Of a stretch of DNA of 64,000 bases, positions 11,501-24,382 are shown one piece after another. The DNA comes from Theristus sp. LFF4_11 (Eukaryota > Nematoda > Chromadorea > Monhysterida > Xyalidae), in contig JASANC010002726.1 in NCBI GenBank assembly GCA_030248135.1, forward strand, positions 1-64,000. The letters run 5' to 3'. The translations under genes were made by a program, and so were the position numbers. Within the stretch, counting starts at the first letter, position 1; each line of letters starts with the position of its first letter. The notes under the pieces were generated by a model. That model made no database searches and was not told where the DNA came from. It saw only the letters and a program-made list of their open reading frames with translations.

Positions 11501-14500
11501 CTCGTGGTCATATCGACCAAAATGTTTTTTTCTTTTTTTCAGCTAAAAACAAAACGACACCAACCTCGGTTGTCTCGTCCGGCTGTTACTGATGTCACGG
11601 TCATCATCGCCGCTGTCAACGTTGGCGCGCACGGAGACGGACGACAAATCGTGTCGCATGTCAGTTTCACTTTTCGAGCGATTCAGCAGCGGCTCGACGG
11701 AGACACGACGGTGAGTGGCGGCTGCAGTGTCAGGAAAAGTGCGTCAGCAAAATGTCCCTGCGCCCAGGACGCCAGGAGCAGTTTTTATAGATGTTGGTCT
11801 CGAAACGATCTCAATGCACACACACCCTGATCACCAGGAGAATTTTTTTAGAACTCAGTGTCTTTGTTCTTAAAATTTTTTTAGTTCCCTCTCAAATTGA
11901 TTTTTTTGTCATGAAAAGATACCGTGGATTACGTTTGTGCGCATGGACTTTTGGAAATTGGTCAATCAGTTCGTAAGTTACGAATCGTAACCATGACTTG
12001 CGAGTTTCAGTGTGCTGTGCAAGCAGCTAAGGAAACGAGGTTCTTTTTTTTAAACATTACTATTTTGAAACAAATTTCGCAGCAGGTTAGGGTCAGGTTG
12101 TAACTTGGTAGTTTTTTACACAGACAAACAAAAACCACAAAGATAAAATCCACGCAAGGTCAATGTTCGTAAAATACGACAACACCACATTAGCATCACA
12201 CTTTACACACAATTTCAAACAAACCAGACGTTTGTAAGATGTTTATCAGTCTAAACCGATAAAACGTCAAACCAAACTTCATTCAGAAAAAAACGTTGCA
12301 CACGCTGTTTGACTGTGAGGGGGGACAAAGGAACATAAAAAATGAGACAATATAATGACACTGACTTCCTCTTCTGAAAATTGTCCGGCGGTTTTTTTTA
12401 TTTAGCAGATGCAAAAATAGTCAATTGCACTCCAACAGAAAAGCTCATTTCGCAATTTGGACACAATCATTCAGGACAAAGAACAGAATTTTGTGTAAAA
12501 GTTTACACCTAATTCGACATTTACTACACAACAAAACTCAAAATCTCCAAAAAACGAATGCTAAAAAACGAACGCTTCATCGTGTGCAGCCGACTGGACG
12601 GCATAAACGACTGTCTTCGTAAATACGAGCGAGCGTTCGTCCAAACGTCCACGTGTTGCGCCTGCGATTTTAAAAGCAAACTTAAAGCGAAAATAATAAA
12701 GAAAATAATAGCAACAAATGAACGATCCACTCAGTAAGTGACCTTTCACCAACGTGACACTCATAACAACAAACAACACCGTCGAAAACAATTAACCAAC
12801 CAACCAAGCACACCTGAGCGACTCTACAACCGCCGTGTGCGGCCGTTTTACTGTTGCAGCGGTGCGCGTCCTTACGCAGGCAGCCGGTGTGCGTTCGCAC
12901 GGGCTGCTCCGTCGCGTACGGCGGCGGCAGTCGACGCAGCTGCTGCTGACGATGCAGGCAGCGTTGTTTGCTGTTCGTGCCGGCTGAAGCGTTTGTTTTA
13001 CAGCAGAAGTGCTTCTGTGGAAGACCCCAGAGGGATATCACGTTGTAGTTCACTTCCTCATTGTATACCCGAAACGGCACCGTAAAGCGGCATTAATGAG
13101 GAAGTATTCAGTGACGCTTGAAACTATGTGAACGCTTGACTAACGCACAGCTACGCGTCACCAAGTACTACTTCATGAATGCCGCTTAAAAGGAAGTCAT
13201 GTCGTCATAACCTTTCCTCGTCATCGTCACAATTTCCTCGTAAGTTTCTTTCTTACTTCTAGTCTCAACACGAGCTTTATCAACAAATGCTTGTGCAATT
13301 GCATGCAAATGCAGACCTGTCCCGCCTGTTGGGCGATGAACAACAACAACAACAACCAGTTCATGCGAATTGCCGCGCAGCACATTAAAGTTTGTAAAGC
13401 ACAAAAATGAGCAGTGAAAAGGCTTCAACCAGGTGCTGTCAGGCTTCGAATTCAAAGTTCAAAGCGTCACCTCCAGACGAGTACAACTTGGCGTTGTTGT
13501 TTCCTGCTGAATAGAACTCAGAAAGGTGCGGCATTTGCGAGTGCTCGACCGCTGCGCACTGCGGCGGGTGATGCTGAAAAATAAAGCACACAAAAATGAA
13601 AACTCAAAACAACTATTGAACATTGTCACCCTCGTGGCCTGGGTGGTAGCGCGTTAGCCTATGGTCTGTGCGTTCGGTGGATCGAACCCCGCCGAGGGGT
13701 GTATAGGCACTTTATGACAGTATTATTCGGTGGGCGCCCTCCTCGACGGAGTTCTGTGCGCTTCGTGGTTACTGGCTAAAAAAACATCACCAAAAATCAC
13801 CGTTCGTTCTTTCAATTTATACAGCATGTGTTATGAATTGCATTCACAAATAAGATCTTCAAACAATCACTAATCTCATAAACGGCTTTTTGACATTTGT
13901 GAGCGTCACTCACAATACAGCCAATCAGTGTGCCTGCTTTCAAAGCAGCCAAACAGCCTGAAGTCACAGAAGTGTCCGAGAAATTGAAACTACACAATGA
14001 ATATCGCACTGCTCGTTTTATTTGCGCAAATTTTTGAATGAAACTATGAGACGAAGAGTTATGAAATGGCAGAAATCGAAAAATATGGCCATAAAAGTCA
14101 ACATTGACCTTACTCGTTTCTTAGACGAAATCACAGTACATGTGCAAAGTAGCGAGCAAATTTTTGACTTTGCAAATTAGCGCACCACGCAAAATGCAAC
14201 TCCAACGTGCCCGCACGCTGCACGCAACGCAAAGCCCCGTTCAAATTTTAACTAAACATGTGAATGTGACTCATGAAGTCGTTATTGTAGAACTGCGTGA
14301 TGTTTTTTTTAAGTTTTAGGATGTCACCATAACCGTAACGTAACAGTTTTTTTATGATAATACTGTCATCAACAGCAATGTATTTTAACCCCTTTGGTTG
14401 GTCAAATCGAATTTTTGACTGACTTTGGGATGTATGCTGTTCTTTATCTTTTTTCTCGTGTGTTTGCTTGCGATTAAAGACATACACAAACCAAACACGA

Positions 14501-16130
14501 CTGCAGTAGACAAGAGCCTTACCCGTAAATTTTGAAAGTCAGCCAATAACGCCAGAAATTGTTATTGATCAATAAAATTCAATTGTTCCGTTTCATACCA
14601 GCATGTGAGACGATATCAGTTTATCCGGGTAGCAGTTCTCCGCCACCGCACCACAATCACACAAACGAAAAACGACAAAATGTTTCATCAAACTGCAAAT
14701 CGTCCTGCCCTGATCGAAACGAAGGCCAAGCGCCGCCCTCAGGTAGCCTAGCGCAAGCCTTGTCCACCTCAACGCCAACCTGCAACTGCACAGCGAGCTG
14801 TCCCCGCCTCCGTCGTGTGCTCGCCGCGAGCAGCTGCGTGCGCGCGCGTTGTCGTTGCACGTTGCGCGATTGACTGTCGCTGTCGACCGACGAATACTCG
14901 ACCGGCTGTTGTTGTGGTTGTTGTTGCCAGGCTGACTCGAGCATGAACTCGTCCTTGATCTCGTCCTCCTCCTCGTCGTGGTGGTCGGCGTCGCGCGGCA
15001 GCTGAATCAAGTCGTCGTTGTCGTTGCGTGCGGTGTTGGGTTTTGTGAACGCGACAATCATCAATACAATTGATTGTTTCAGGCAGATACCGGGTGAACG
15101 GTGTGGGGACGGGGTACCTCGGGGGGGGGGGGGTTGGTTTGCACAGAAACATGAATATCGCAATCACCACCAACGAATCAGCTGACTCCCTATAATTAAG
15201 AGTTCGACTGTGCAGAGCACTCAATAATCGCAATGATCTTTCACCGCGAAAATCGTTTTGCGGCCCCACCACCGAGGTATTCCACGGTCTCTGGTTCGAG
15301 CTTCAACTTCATTCGGTAGTAGTGATCTTGGGTATATGCGGAAAAGGAAGATTTTTTTGTAGAAGTCGTTGTCTGAGTTTATCAGTCGAACGTTGCATAA
15401 CAGCAGTCATACATGAAACAATCACATCCATTACACCCTGAATGCTTGCACTGCCACACGTGTACCACGTCTGTACATGCTGTCAACGGTCAGCCTGTGC
15501 GTTTGTGACGAAATAAAATTGAACTGAACTGAACAGACGACCTGACAGAACCGCGACGACGACGTCGACGATCCGACGATCGGAGCGTGTCGACCTTGCG
15601 TGGCGCGAAACGCGGCCGATGCGACTTTGTTCGACGGTTGAATCGTCAGCAGCAGTCGATTGTTTCGTTTGCACGCCGTTTCAATCATGCACGCGACGTC
15701 CTGGTGCGTGGCGTTTTTGTTCGAGACGCGTTTGCCGTCGACGGCGACGATGCGGTCGCCCGGCTGTAAACGGAACGGGGAACGGTGGGTTTTGTGTTTT
15801 TTTGTTGTTCGATGTTGTTCTCGGACAAACCATTCCATCAGGGTTGCAGCAGCGCATGGTGAGCTTTTTGCGGCTTTGTGAGTGAACTACCGGAACAGAC
15901 AAGCAAAATTCGGTTTTACACAAACTTGCGGTCCGTGTTGTCGCTTTTGATTTGAGCAATGAAAACACTGCGAATTGATTACCGAAAGTTACCTGGAGGA
16001 AATTCTGCGCCGCCGGGCTGTTTGGCGTGATGTTCTTCAGGAGGCAGCCACTTCGGTCGTTTGAAAACAACGTAAATCCAAAACCGTGCTCGTTCGAGCA
16101 ACGCAGTGCCACCGTTCGTTCGTTTGACAT
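8580..16130 (-). CDS. RGS12-type PDZ-PTB scaffold protein; RGS domain not found
   Basis: Thirteen phase-consistent exons: 16130-15993, 15763-15542, 15001-14780, 13573-13471, 12983-12876, 11721-11565, 11415-11249, 11155-11060, 10823-10507, 10415-10156, 9837-9734, 9368-9195, 8852-~8580 (about 780 residues, end uncertain). Residues 5-85 form a PDZ domain: carboxylate loop GFGFTL, then SPAA and LQPGDRIVAVDGKRV. A low-complexity Ser/Gln/Asp linker follows, with a run of Asp just before a PTB domain at about 453-625. PTB landmarks are LCYIGAVPI, IEWHA, CHVFAADP, HQRYARIFGIQC and YCLEFP; the last three align closely with the PTB of vertebrate RGS12. The tail is rich in Ser/Pro (KSVRFDESASG). RGS12/loco proteins normally continue with RGS, Ras-binding and GoLoco domains that act on G-alpha; none is seen downstream in this window. 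The start is the first ATG before the PDZ. Last exon and stop are unresolved. Confidence 0.85.
9381..9569. mobile_element. MITE family A, beside a splice acceptor
   Basis: Ends AGGGGCATTTAGCAATTCG and its partner ...GTTTTCGCCCC match the two ends of the copy at 62061-62243 (GCATTTAGCAATT versus ...AATTGCTAAACGCGCCT; GGCGGAAACACC end shared). About 189 bases. It lies in the intron before the RGS12-like exon 9368-9195, ending 12 bases upstream of the exon on the transcribed strand. Flanking TAA is seen on one side (9378-9380); the other side is altered. Confidence 0.75.
13086..13186. mobile_element. MITE family C, intact copy
   Basis: Inverted ends AGCGGCATTAATGAGGAAGT and ACTTCATGAATGCCGCT, total 101 bases, flanked by TAA on both sides (13083-13085 and 13187-13189). 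It sits in the RGS12-like intron between exons 13573-13471 and 12983-12876. Related hairpins are at 6160, about 25744, 38221 and 42470. Confidence 0.8.
13628..13800 (+). mobile_element. tRNA-derived SINE family 2, copy 1
   Basis: A tRNA-like head (ACCCTCGTGGCCTGGGTGG, A-box-like GGTGGTAGCGCG, B-box-like GGATCGAACCCC, 3' CGAGGGG pairing with the 5' end) leads into a body shared with the inverse copy at 50044-50252 (for example TGTATAGGCACTT, GGGCGCCCT, GTTCTGTGCGCTTC). It ends in an A-rich tail AAAAATCACC. It is intronic to the RGS12-like gene. It is not a functional tRNA gene because the body and tail are conserved with the head. Confidence 0.8.
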
Positions 16131-19100
16131 GTTGGGTTTTTTATAATGTTTGTTGTCGAATTGAAATTATTCAAACGGCGCACCGCGCAGCCACAACCTT
16201 TCTCTGCAAAATTTCAATAAATTCCGAAATTCAAAGAAAAAGAATTTAAAAAATCAATGAGTGAATGGCACACTCGGCTCGGTCGGTTCATCATTTTATT
16301 TGTTTCTGTGAGCGGTTGATGCTGGTAGATGGTCGAACACGGAATGCGAAAAATCGATTTTTTACGAAGTTGAAGATTGGAGACGCCACGGAAATGAAAG
16401 GAAAGTGGAACAGTTGAAAACGATAGATTCAAGAAAGTTTATCAAATCAATTCGAAGTGTCTATTACTCAAGTTGATTTACATTCACAGTGAAACTAAAT
16501 GCACTAAAATGAAAATAAAATTACAAAGACGGAGTATGATGAGTTATGTCAAAAATTAATCTTGTGGTGCGGCAAAACAAAATCAGCGGATTACGCTGAA
16601 AGCACGTGTAAAATTATTTTTTTTGTGAAAAAAAGTCGAATGGTATTGAGTTTCATACAAAGCAACATGGAGTTTTATGCCACCAACAAAAATTGTTGTG
16701 TTTCCATTTGTGGTGTGTTGTGCGGTGGTGATCAGATCCATTGAACAACAAAACTTTTTATCCGCGCAATAATTCCACATGTATGCCATATATATTCCAA
16801 CTCACACTGTATTGAAACATGCATCAGTTTGCTGCCAAAAAACTGCCAATCTAAAATACACGATTTCAAATCCGCAAGTTGATTAGCAGTTCGCAAAAAA
16901 ATCAACCAATCATCTATTGCCAAGTTCGAAGCGCAAAGTTACACAATACGATCACCATTATGTGTGCAACAAAAGAAAGCTGGCATGCATCAGAAAATTT
17001 TTGACAACGCTGTTGAGTTTGTCAATAACAATGAGGCCCTCGCAACGATGGGGCAGAGAAAATGGATAGTTACGCTTCAGTCGTTTGTCCTTCTTCTGGA
17101 GTCGTCCCTTATAAACATGAGTGTTTTTTGTCAACTTCGTTTTTTGCGGTACAGATCACGCTCTGTGACGACGTTGGAACTCACATGGTGAATTGTTCAA
17201 CGCCAACCTTCGCATGCATGAAATTATTGCGCAAAAAATGACATATAGAAGAAAACCCTCTGAAGTCCAATAATGAAATACGCAGTTTCTTGTACGCAAG
17301 GCTTTGCACGGGAACAAAAACCGGCGGTTTCCCAAATTGTCGCCCCTGTAGATGTTCAGTACCGAGAAAAATCGTTGTCGTCGTTGCATGTTCCAGTTCT
17401 TGTTCTATTGTTGTTTGGAAACAGTGGAAATCTCGTGAAAGCACGGGTTGGTTGGCAAAATTGGAAAAAAGACATCTGAGGCAAGCAAGGCTGTTTTCTC
17501 AATGACCATCTTGAGAGAAAATTGGCATGTTCCAGCGAAATTTTGACGGAAATGGACTACTCAAACTCACACTCTTAGATCTCGCTTCGGTGGGTTTGTA
17601 TAGTGTTTTTTTTTGAAATCTTACACCTGTTTCTTTTTTCAGACCTGTGTTTTGTCACGCAAATAACAATTATGCAACGCCCACTTTTTACCCTTTGACA
17701 TTTGTGCAACAATAACAAATTTTACACATTTTTTTAAACTAGAATAAAATGTAATCGCTTTTTCACCGCAATGTTGAATGGTAAAAGCACAGCAAGTGAA
17801 AAAACTAAGTAAGTACCCTGGCCTGCTGAACTTTGGACACTACGGAACAAAATGTGAAGACAAAATGGCCCGACCTCATCAGTCAGCATCGCCAATAAAA
17901 AAACACAACTATAGAGATAACATCAAACGAAAACTGGCTGTGCGTAAGACAGAACCCGTCGCTTAAAAACTGAAAAAAACATTTAAAACTAAAAACCCCA
18001 AAGACCTTGGGTCAGAAACAGGCCAGAGGCCACTATAAAGCATCAGATTCAGAACCAGTTTGTCAGCATGACAACTAGAAACCTACGATTACATGTATGA
18101 ACATCCGAATGACAACACAAAAAAAAATAATAGCAATATGGTCAAATCTCTGCGGGGCTGACTTGCTGCACTGCACGCAAAAACGCAAAATTCAGATCAA
18201 AAGCGGGCCAAAAAATCTGCAAATTTTCTGACAGCGCGATTGCGAATGCAAAATCACACGTACAAGGCTGAATAACAGTGGTGAAAAAAGGGTGAAAACA
18301 CCGAACATATCAAAACGTACAACACCAAAAATGTGTACCGCAAAGGCAAACGCACGTGAACTCATCAGTGTTGTGCGTTTCCTCAACATTCAACGACACC
18401 ACACTGGTGACAGAAAGGCGGATGAATAAAAAAAGTGGATCAAAATCCACTGGGGAGATTCGCATTGTACATAAAACACTGCAAGCAGAAAATTCACGTG
18501 TGTCCGTTTTTTCGGCTGCACATGTGTTGCACGCATACACACACATGGATCAACAAAAACATCCGAATTCAGAACCAAAAAAGAACAGGAAATGCCCGCT
18601 CTCTGAAAATAATCCTGATCAGTGTTCGGAATGTGCCAAAAAGCGCTGCTGTCGCTAAAACGATGAAAAGAAGGAGTCTCGAGTCTCCGACGCAAATTTG
18701 CCATCACTCATAAAACGGTGATCTAACGTCGCACGAAGAATGGTGCAGACTGCAGATACAGATGGCAAGGACAAACAAACATGATGTAAATCGCACGAGA
18801 ACGCGGTCACCATAAAATCAAATAATTGTGATCTTCCACACTTGCGCGCACTCAGTTGGAGGTCCAAAAAGTCCGCCCATGCCTTGAAATTATCCCCCAA
18901 TAAGTCACACTCCGAGCCGACTCCAGTAGCGCGCGCGAAATTCTCAAGGCCTTTTTTCACTTGTCTGTCTCCGTTTTTTTTTTGTTTTCCTCATTTCGTT
19001 TTCTTCTTACGCCGCAGTGGTGCGTCATATTATTTACATCCATTGTCGTATGATGTCAGATTGGATTGAGGTTATGGTTATACTGAATTCCACGTGTTGC

Positions 19101-22083
19101 ACTCGTGGTGTGACGAATTCAGACGCCGAACTACTATGGCGTCAGTTGTCTCGCCTGGCGCCACCTGACGTCAGGTTTTTCTCCACGCAACTGTTACGAT
19201 TGCATGTTTTGGCAACATGCAACAATACAATGAACAGAAAAATGAACACATGCTTCTTTGTCAAATAAAAACTGCGCGTGAAAAATGGAAAAAAGTGAAA
19301 CACGTCATACGCCAACAATCGAGTGTCAACTGACACCTTGGATTGTGCTCTTTCATGGATCAGGTGACGAGCACCAAGCAGGTGATTGCACTTCTCCTGC
19401 CATCGCCTGCAGTATTTCCCATCGTGAAAGGTGTGTGTATTTGTTCGAGTTAAATCGACTAATGCGCTAAAACTCAATTTGCCGCATTTCTATGTGTTGT
19501 GATCTCTGTGTGTGTGTGTGTGTTTACATTTGGACTTTCAGTGCTCGCCTCAGTCACAACAAACATCAACAAAACGGTTTGGAAAGATGAGAAAGCAAAG
19601 AAAAAAGTCAAGATGGACGAGTTTGCGAATGAAAAAGAAACGGAATGATTCTAGAGTGGGTATTTATTTTACTTCACAGAGGGAATTCTCTCACACAAAA
19701 GTCAGTGCAAACAAACAAACAAACCGGCTTTATCGTAGGAACTGGGATCATTTAACCATACAACCAGAAACGTATTCCAGATTTCAGGTAATTTACCCAG
19801 ATTAGCATAACTCACGTTATAAAAATTCCTTTTTTTTCGTGCCAATGCACGTGTGTAGTTTCATGTCATTTTCGTGCTGGAGCCAAAAATGACGTATTTT
19901 GACAAAATAACATGAAAAAATGACAGGGGTATTTTTAACAGGTGACAGTCATTTAAGGGCATGGTACGTACGGAACGTCATGTAACGGATAGTGGTGTAA
20001 AAATTGGCGTGCGGATGTTTTTAGCATGCCGCAAATGCCAAATCTCGAGGACATTTATTTTCTAGGGGTGAAGGCAGTGAAGCTTCAATACCGCATTAAT
20101 GTCGGTTTCGGCCGCTCTCGATTTCGACATGATAATACTCCGCTCGCGCACGTCTCTGCACCTATTTTCAGCTTTCAGCTCATTAGAAATCGTTGTAGTA
20201 AAATCGTGTTGAGAAGACACAATGCGCTAAACACCGTGTTGTCCCGTGTGTGGGCTGGGCAGCATTTTCAACATTCAAAGTCGTAGAACTGATGGGAAAA
20301 TACCGTGGATCATTGTCAGAATCTTGAGAAAATCAGTTTTTTTGGGCGAAGAACAGCCGACGACAACATTTTGGTGATGTGAATGCACATTTTTCTGCTC
20401 CGTTACAATTTCATGGGTGAGCGAGCACCACAATAACTACACTGCACTGAACAACTACCGAAACGTGTCAATTTTAATGGAGTTATGCACGTGACTCAGA
20501 GATCTTATCACAAAAATGCACGAATTCATGTTCAGTTTTGCGTTGACATTGGGGTGGAGAACCTGAAATGTAAGCGCACGCCACGACATTTTACTGTTTG
20601 CTTAACAAATTGGTTACTTTTAGTTTTATTACGTAACTTCTTATTATCATTTGATTAAGGAATACGGTAAATAATAAATCGAATCATAGACCTGAGTGAA
20701 TTCACGCTTTTTGTCAGTCTTGCTTGACACCCCGCTGGGTGACCGCGGGACACTGAACATGTTGCGAATGCTTTCTCTTCAATTGTTGCAGATACCTAAA
20801 ATGATATTAACAGACCACACCGGTAGCTCAAAAAACCTTACTTTATTCACGGAAAACTTGTGTCGAAAACAACTCAAAACATACCAAAAACAGCGAACTC
20901 AAACGAAAAAATGATTTAAACTTGGTATTCCACACCGAAATAACAAAGCATCGCCGAAGATAAAACCACAAATAAAACTCATCACAAGATCAACCCACAA
21001 TGCATGAATCAGCGAGAAAAAGTGAAACCAGATTATCTGACTTATACAGCCCGAAGTTACATATTTTTTGCTCACTTTGTTGAAACCAGAGCAGTTCTAA
21101 ATTCAGTCTTTTCTGTTTTATCAGCATATCACACTCGCGTTCTCAGCAGATCAGTCGAACAAAATGCTACTACGCACGCAACCCGAATCAGTTGTAATGA
21201 TTTCAGTTGTTTAGCTAACCAAATGGTATATCATAAACTCTTAGTATGAAGACAAGAGCACTCATTGTACAGTGCACTCAAATGCTGCATGTTGCACATT
21301 GCATAAATTTGAAATTGTCTGTCATTTGTTGTTATTTGGTTTGATTCGATCAATTAGTGGACCGTAGCTGGCAGACACTTCAAAAAATGCGTTCACGAAA
21401 AATCACCAGCGATACAAAGCACCGGTGTAACGCGAAGTCACGAAAAAACAACTTCATTGCTAAGCGGGTCGGGTGACTTCTGATTCAAATTCATGAATGC
21501 ACCTTCATAATAGTTGCTGAATTCAACACTGAGTTTGATTGTAATAGAATCGTAACTCGTGCAAATAAATTATTAAAACAAAATATAAAATTTAAAATAA
21601 TGTAAATGAGAGCTGATTTTACTGAACATGAACACTTGCAGTCAAAATCATCATTTTATCAGTTTTCTTTTTTTTAATTTTACAAAATTCGAGCACTTGG
21701 TTGGACGCGAAAACGTTCACATATTACTGTCTATTTTTTGCCCAATTTCGGTCTCGCTGCTGCGTTTGCACCGCCGGCTTTCGCTGAAAGAAAAATGCAG
21801 AATTGAACATCAATGTCAATCCCGGATTGATTCCTGAATAAGATTGAAACCGTGCTGAATCGACGTCTGAAGATAATGCACCTGCTTTTATCTCACGTGA
21901 CAAACACACAAGCGAACACACTAATCTAGCAAACGTATGCTACCATATGCGCGCGCGTGTGGCTGCCTGTGTGTTTGTTTGCGCAAAGAAAAACGTTCAC
22001 AGCCTTCAAGCACTTCACAAACTATCAAAGCACGCTCACCCGTAAATGTCACCTCGAACCACAAAACCGAGACAACCAAAAAG
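16131..22083. other. intergenic, no supported gene
   Basis: About 6 kb between the divergently placed start of the RGS12-like gene and the end of the PDAP1 homologue. Open frames up to 111 codons exist (17181-17444 minus, 18655-18960 minus, 19142-19477 minus) but lack domains and convincing splice context. A short TG microsatellite lies near 19508-19524. The first few hundred bases presumably hold the RGS12-like promoter; I see no defined site. Confidence 0.45.
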
Positions 22084-24382
22084 TCACACACCCCAACCCC
22101 GCAAATTTGTCACGAAAAAAAGCAAAAATTCGCACGACGCCGTGCCTTGTTTGTCTTGTTGCCGCTTGCGCGCCTGCTCCTCGCGTTGCTGTCTGATGAT
22201 CGCGAGACGCGCCAGGTCGCGCTGCGCCTCCTCCGTCAGTCCTTGTTCGTGCATCTTCTGATACGCGCGACGCGCTCGCTCCGCCTCCAGCGCTTCGCTG
22301 AAAATAATTGAGAACAAAATAGGATAGTTTGTCGCAAGACTGGACACTTTATATCCCCTGTGATGTTCTGGTCTTGTCTAGTCGTGCACAAACACACCGG
22401 CACAGAGACGTGGTATTCCACAGCGCGTGTGAGTGCGTGTTACTGGTGTGTTTCCTTGTGGTGGTGCTACTTGCGGCATTGCGGACGAAACAGAGCCTTG
22501 GTCGTAAGACTTTAATCGGGCCACGACAGTTGGCATTGGAATTGGATGCGGCGCGACAATCAATGATTCGCAACGGGATATGTAGCCAATCAGCGAGCAG
22601 CTTGAAACGGGGCACTGAAGTGCGCGTGCCTCCGTCGGAAACTACAGGTGCTTCACCGACACCGCTCACTCGGATCTCGACAGAGGTGCCTCCCTGGCAT
22701 CACCACAGTGCACACCCGCAACACACGTACGCAGTTTGATATTGTTGTTTTACGTCTGGCGATTGTTGTAACTAATCATCAGCTCGGCGTTGTGCCCGAG
22801 AGCTGCATGGCAGTCATATGGCTGCTTTTCCTGCGAGCTCCGCGACAAATGGCACGCGTTTAGCGCCGCTGTGAGGCGCATGCCAGGGACGTACCTGCCG
22901 GGATACCGAGGAGCTCTGCTTCCGACGAAGGCGTGCACCATCCACTCCCCTCTTCGCCCGGCAGCCAGTCGTGCAGCTGCTCTGTCTCCCACCAACTTGT
23001 CTGTCTCACACGTCACAATAAAAAAGTGCCACCAAACCAGCAACTTTGACACGCACCGCTCCCTGCGCGACATTTGCGGTCGATCGTTCTCGATGTCGAC
23101 CTCCGTGACCTTTTTGGCGGCTTTTTTCGCGACACGATTCGGATTGTTCACTTCGATCAGCTGCTGGACGCCTTTCGCCTTCCTGCCGTCGTCGTCGCTT
23201 TCGCTCGAGCTCGACTCGTCCGACTCGGAAGACGCGTCCTGAATTGGAATTGACAAACTAAAATTCGGTGATCGAAAGTGGGATGACAGATTCACCGAGA
23301 ACAAAAAGAACAAAAAATGCAAAAATACACCACTGTAGTGTGAGCCAAAGAGTGCCCGGTTCCGACTCACTCCGACTCGTTGTGCGCGTTCGAGTTGTAC
23401 GAGTTTTGAATGAACAACGGCAGCAAAATGGCAGCTTGCCAATTTGCCAATGAAAGCCAATTTGCCACCACCAGTGTTTTTTTCAAAAACGCAGTAGTTT
23501 TTTTTCGGCAGCTGACTGCGAATGTCAGTGCGTGAATTTTTTGCTGGTGTCAACTTCAACTTCAACTTTGTGTCGAAATGGCTTCCTCCAACACTGACGA
23601 CATGCAGTTGGATTCGTTCAACTGATACCCAGGAGAGAAAAAACGATGAGACAGAGAAAAAGGCAGCAAATAACCCCAGTTGTTTTCACCACGAGCCACT
23701 CCTGCACCTGTTTCGGTGTTCGAAAATCCACCTTCCGCTGTCGCTCCGCCGACGACGACGCCGGCGCCGTTTGCTGCTCTCCATCGCTCTCTTCGCCGGC
23801 TGCCTCGCGCTCCTGTTGCCTTTTGATGTCAGCTTGCTGCGCTTGGAGCTCCTCGAAGTTTGAGAAATGTCGATTGCCACCTGAAAAAAACGCGTATTTC
23901 TGTTGCTAGCCGACATGAAAAAAGCTGCTGCCAGCTGACAAGAAAACTGCATGATTCACCTTAGTGTTTGTTAGCTGAACATCTGCGTACCGTTTGGGGG
24001 ATATTTCAGAAGTTTTCAGAGCATTACTGGTGCATGTTTGTTTTTCGATCTGTCATTTTTTCGCAGAAAACAGAACACGCGAATTTTTTTTGAGGTGAAC
24101 GAATACAACGGGTTTCGTAAAAATCATTGGTGGCAAAACATTTTCTTGCACCTCCGTTCCCATTCTTTCTTTCTTTGCGAGCTCGGTGTTCTGCGAAAAA
24201 AGTGGAAAAACACTTTTGTAGTGATCAGTTTTTTCAACTATTTTGGCTTTTCTGACAAAATTGTAAAAATTTACTGTAACGGTGGCCACAAAGTTTTAAA
24301 ACTTGCAAAGCAGCAATATTTTGGTACCTTTGTGACTGGATTTCTTGCCTCGTCCACCACCACCGCCGCGTCCTCCGGGCAT
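22084..24382 (-). CDS. PDAP1: PDAP1 homologue (28 kDa heat- and acid-stable phosphoprotein)
   Basis: Four exons with matching phases: 24382-24328, 23880-23708, 23238-23057, 22297-22084 (207 residues; human about 181). The N-terminus is Gly/Arg-rich ([14 protein letters not shown]), followed by a coiled, charged segment ([15 protein letters not shown]), a Ser/Asp/Glu block ([16 protein letters not shown]) and the family core: [27 protein letters not shown], and [18 protein letters not shown]. These match the conserved PDAP1 block around IENPNRVA and [14 protein letters not shown]. The family is a small casein-kinase-2-type phosphoprotein first described as a PDGF-A associated protein; its biochemical role is poorly defined. 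The usual basic C-terminus is replaced here by a hydrophobic tail ([16 protein letters not shown]) reading to a stop at 22084; either the tail has diverged or one more exon is missed. Confidence 0.88.
22735..22840. repeat. dispersed repeat, inverse of 27050-27165
   Basis: About 100 bases around ATCATCAGCTCGGCGTTG and GAGAGCTGCATGGC recur in inverted orientation at 27050-27165. One copy is in the PDAP1 intron before its last exon and the other is in the METTL22-like gene. Identity is patchy. No terminal repeats are obvious. Confidence 0.55.

Noticed and set aside
13628..13705. Possible functional tRNA gene
   Set aside because: The tRNA-like part is followed by a body shared with the 50044 copy and an A-rich tail, so it is a SINE.
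18655..18960. Minus-strand frame containing NFARATGVGSECDLLGDNF
   Set aside because: Protein-like in places, but isolated, without splice partners or a recognisable domain.
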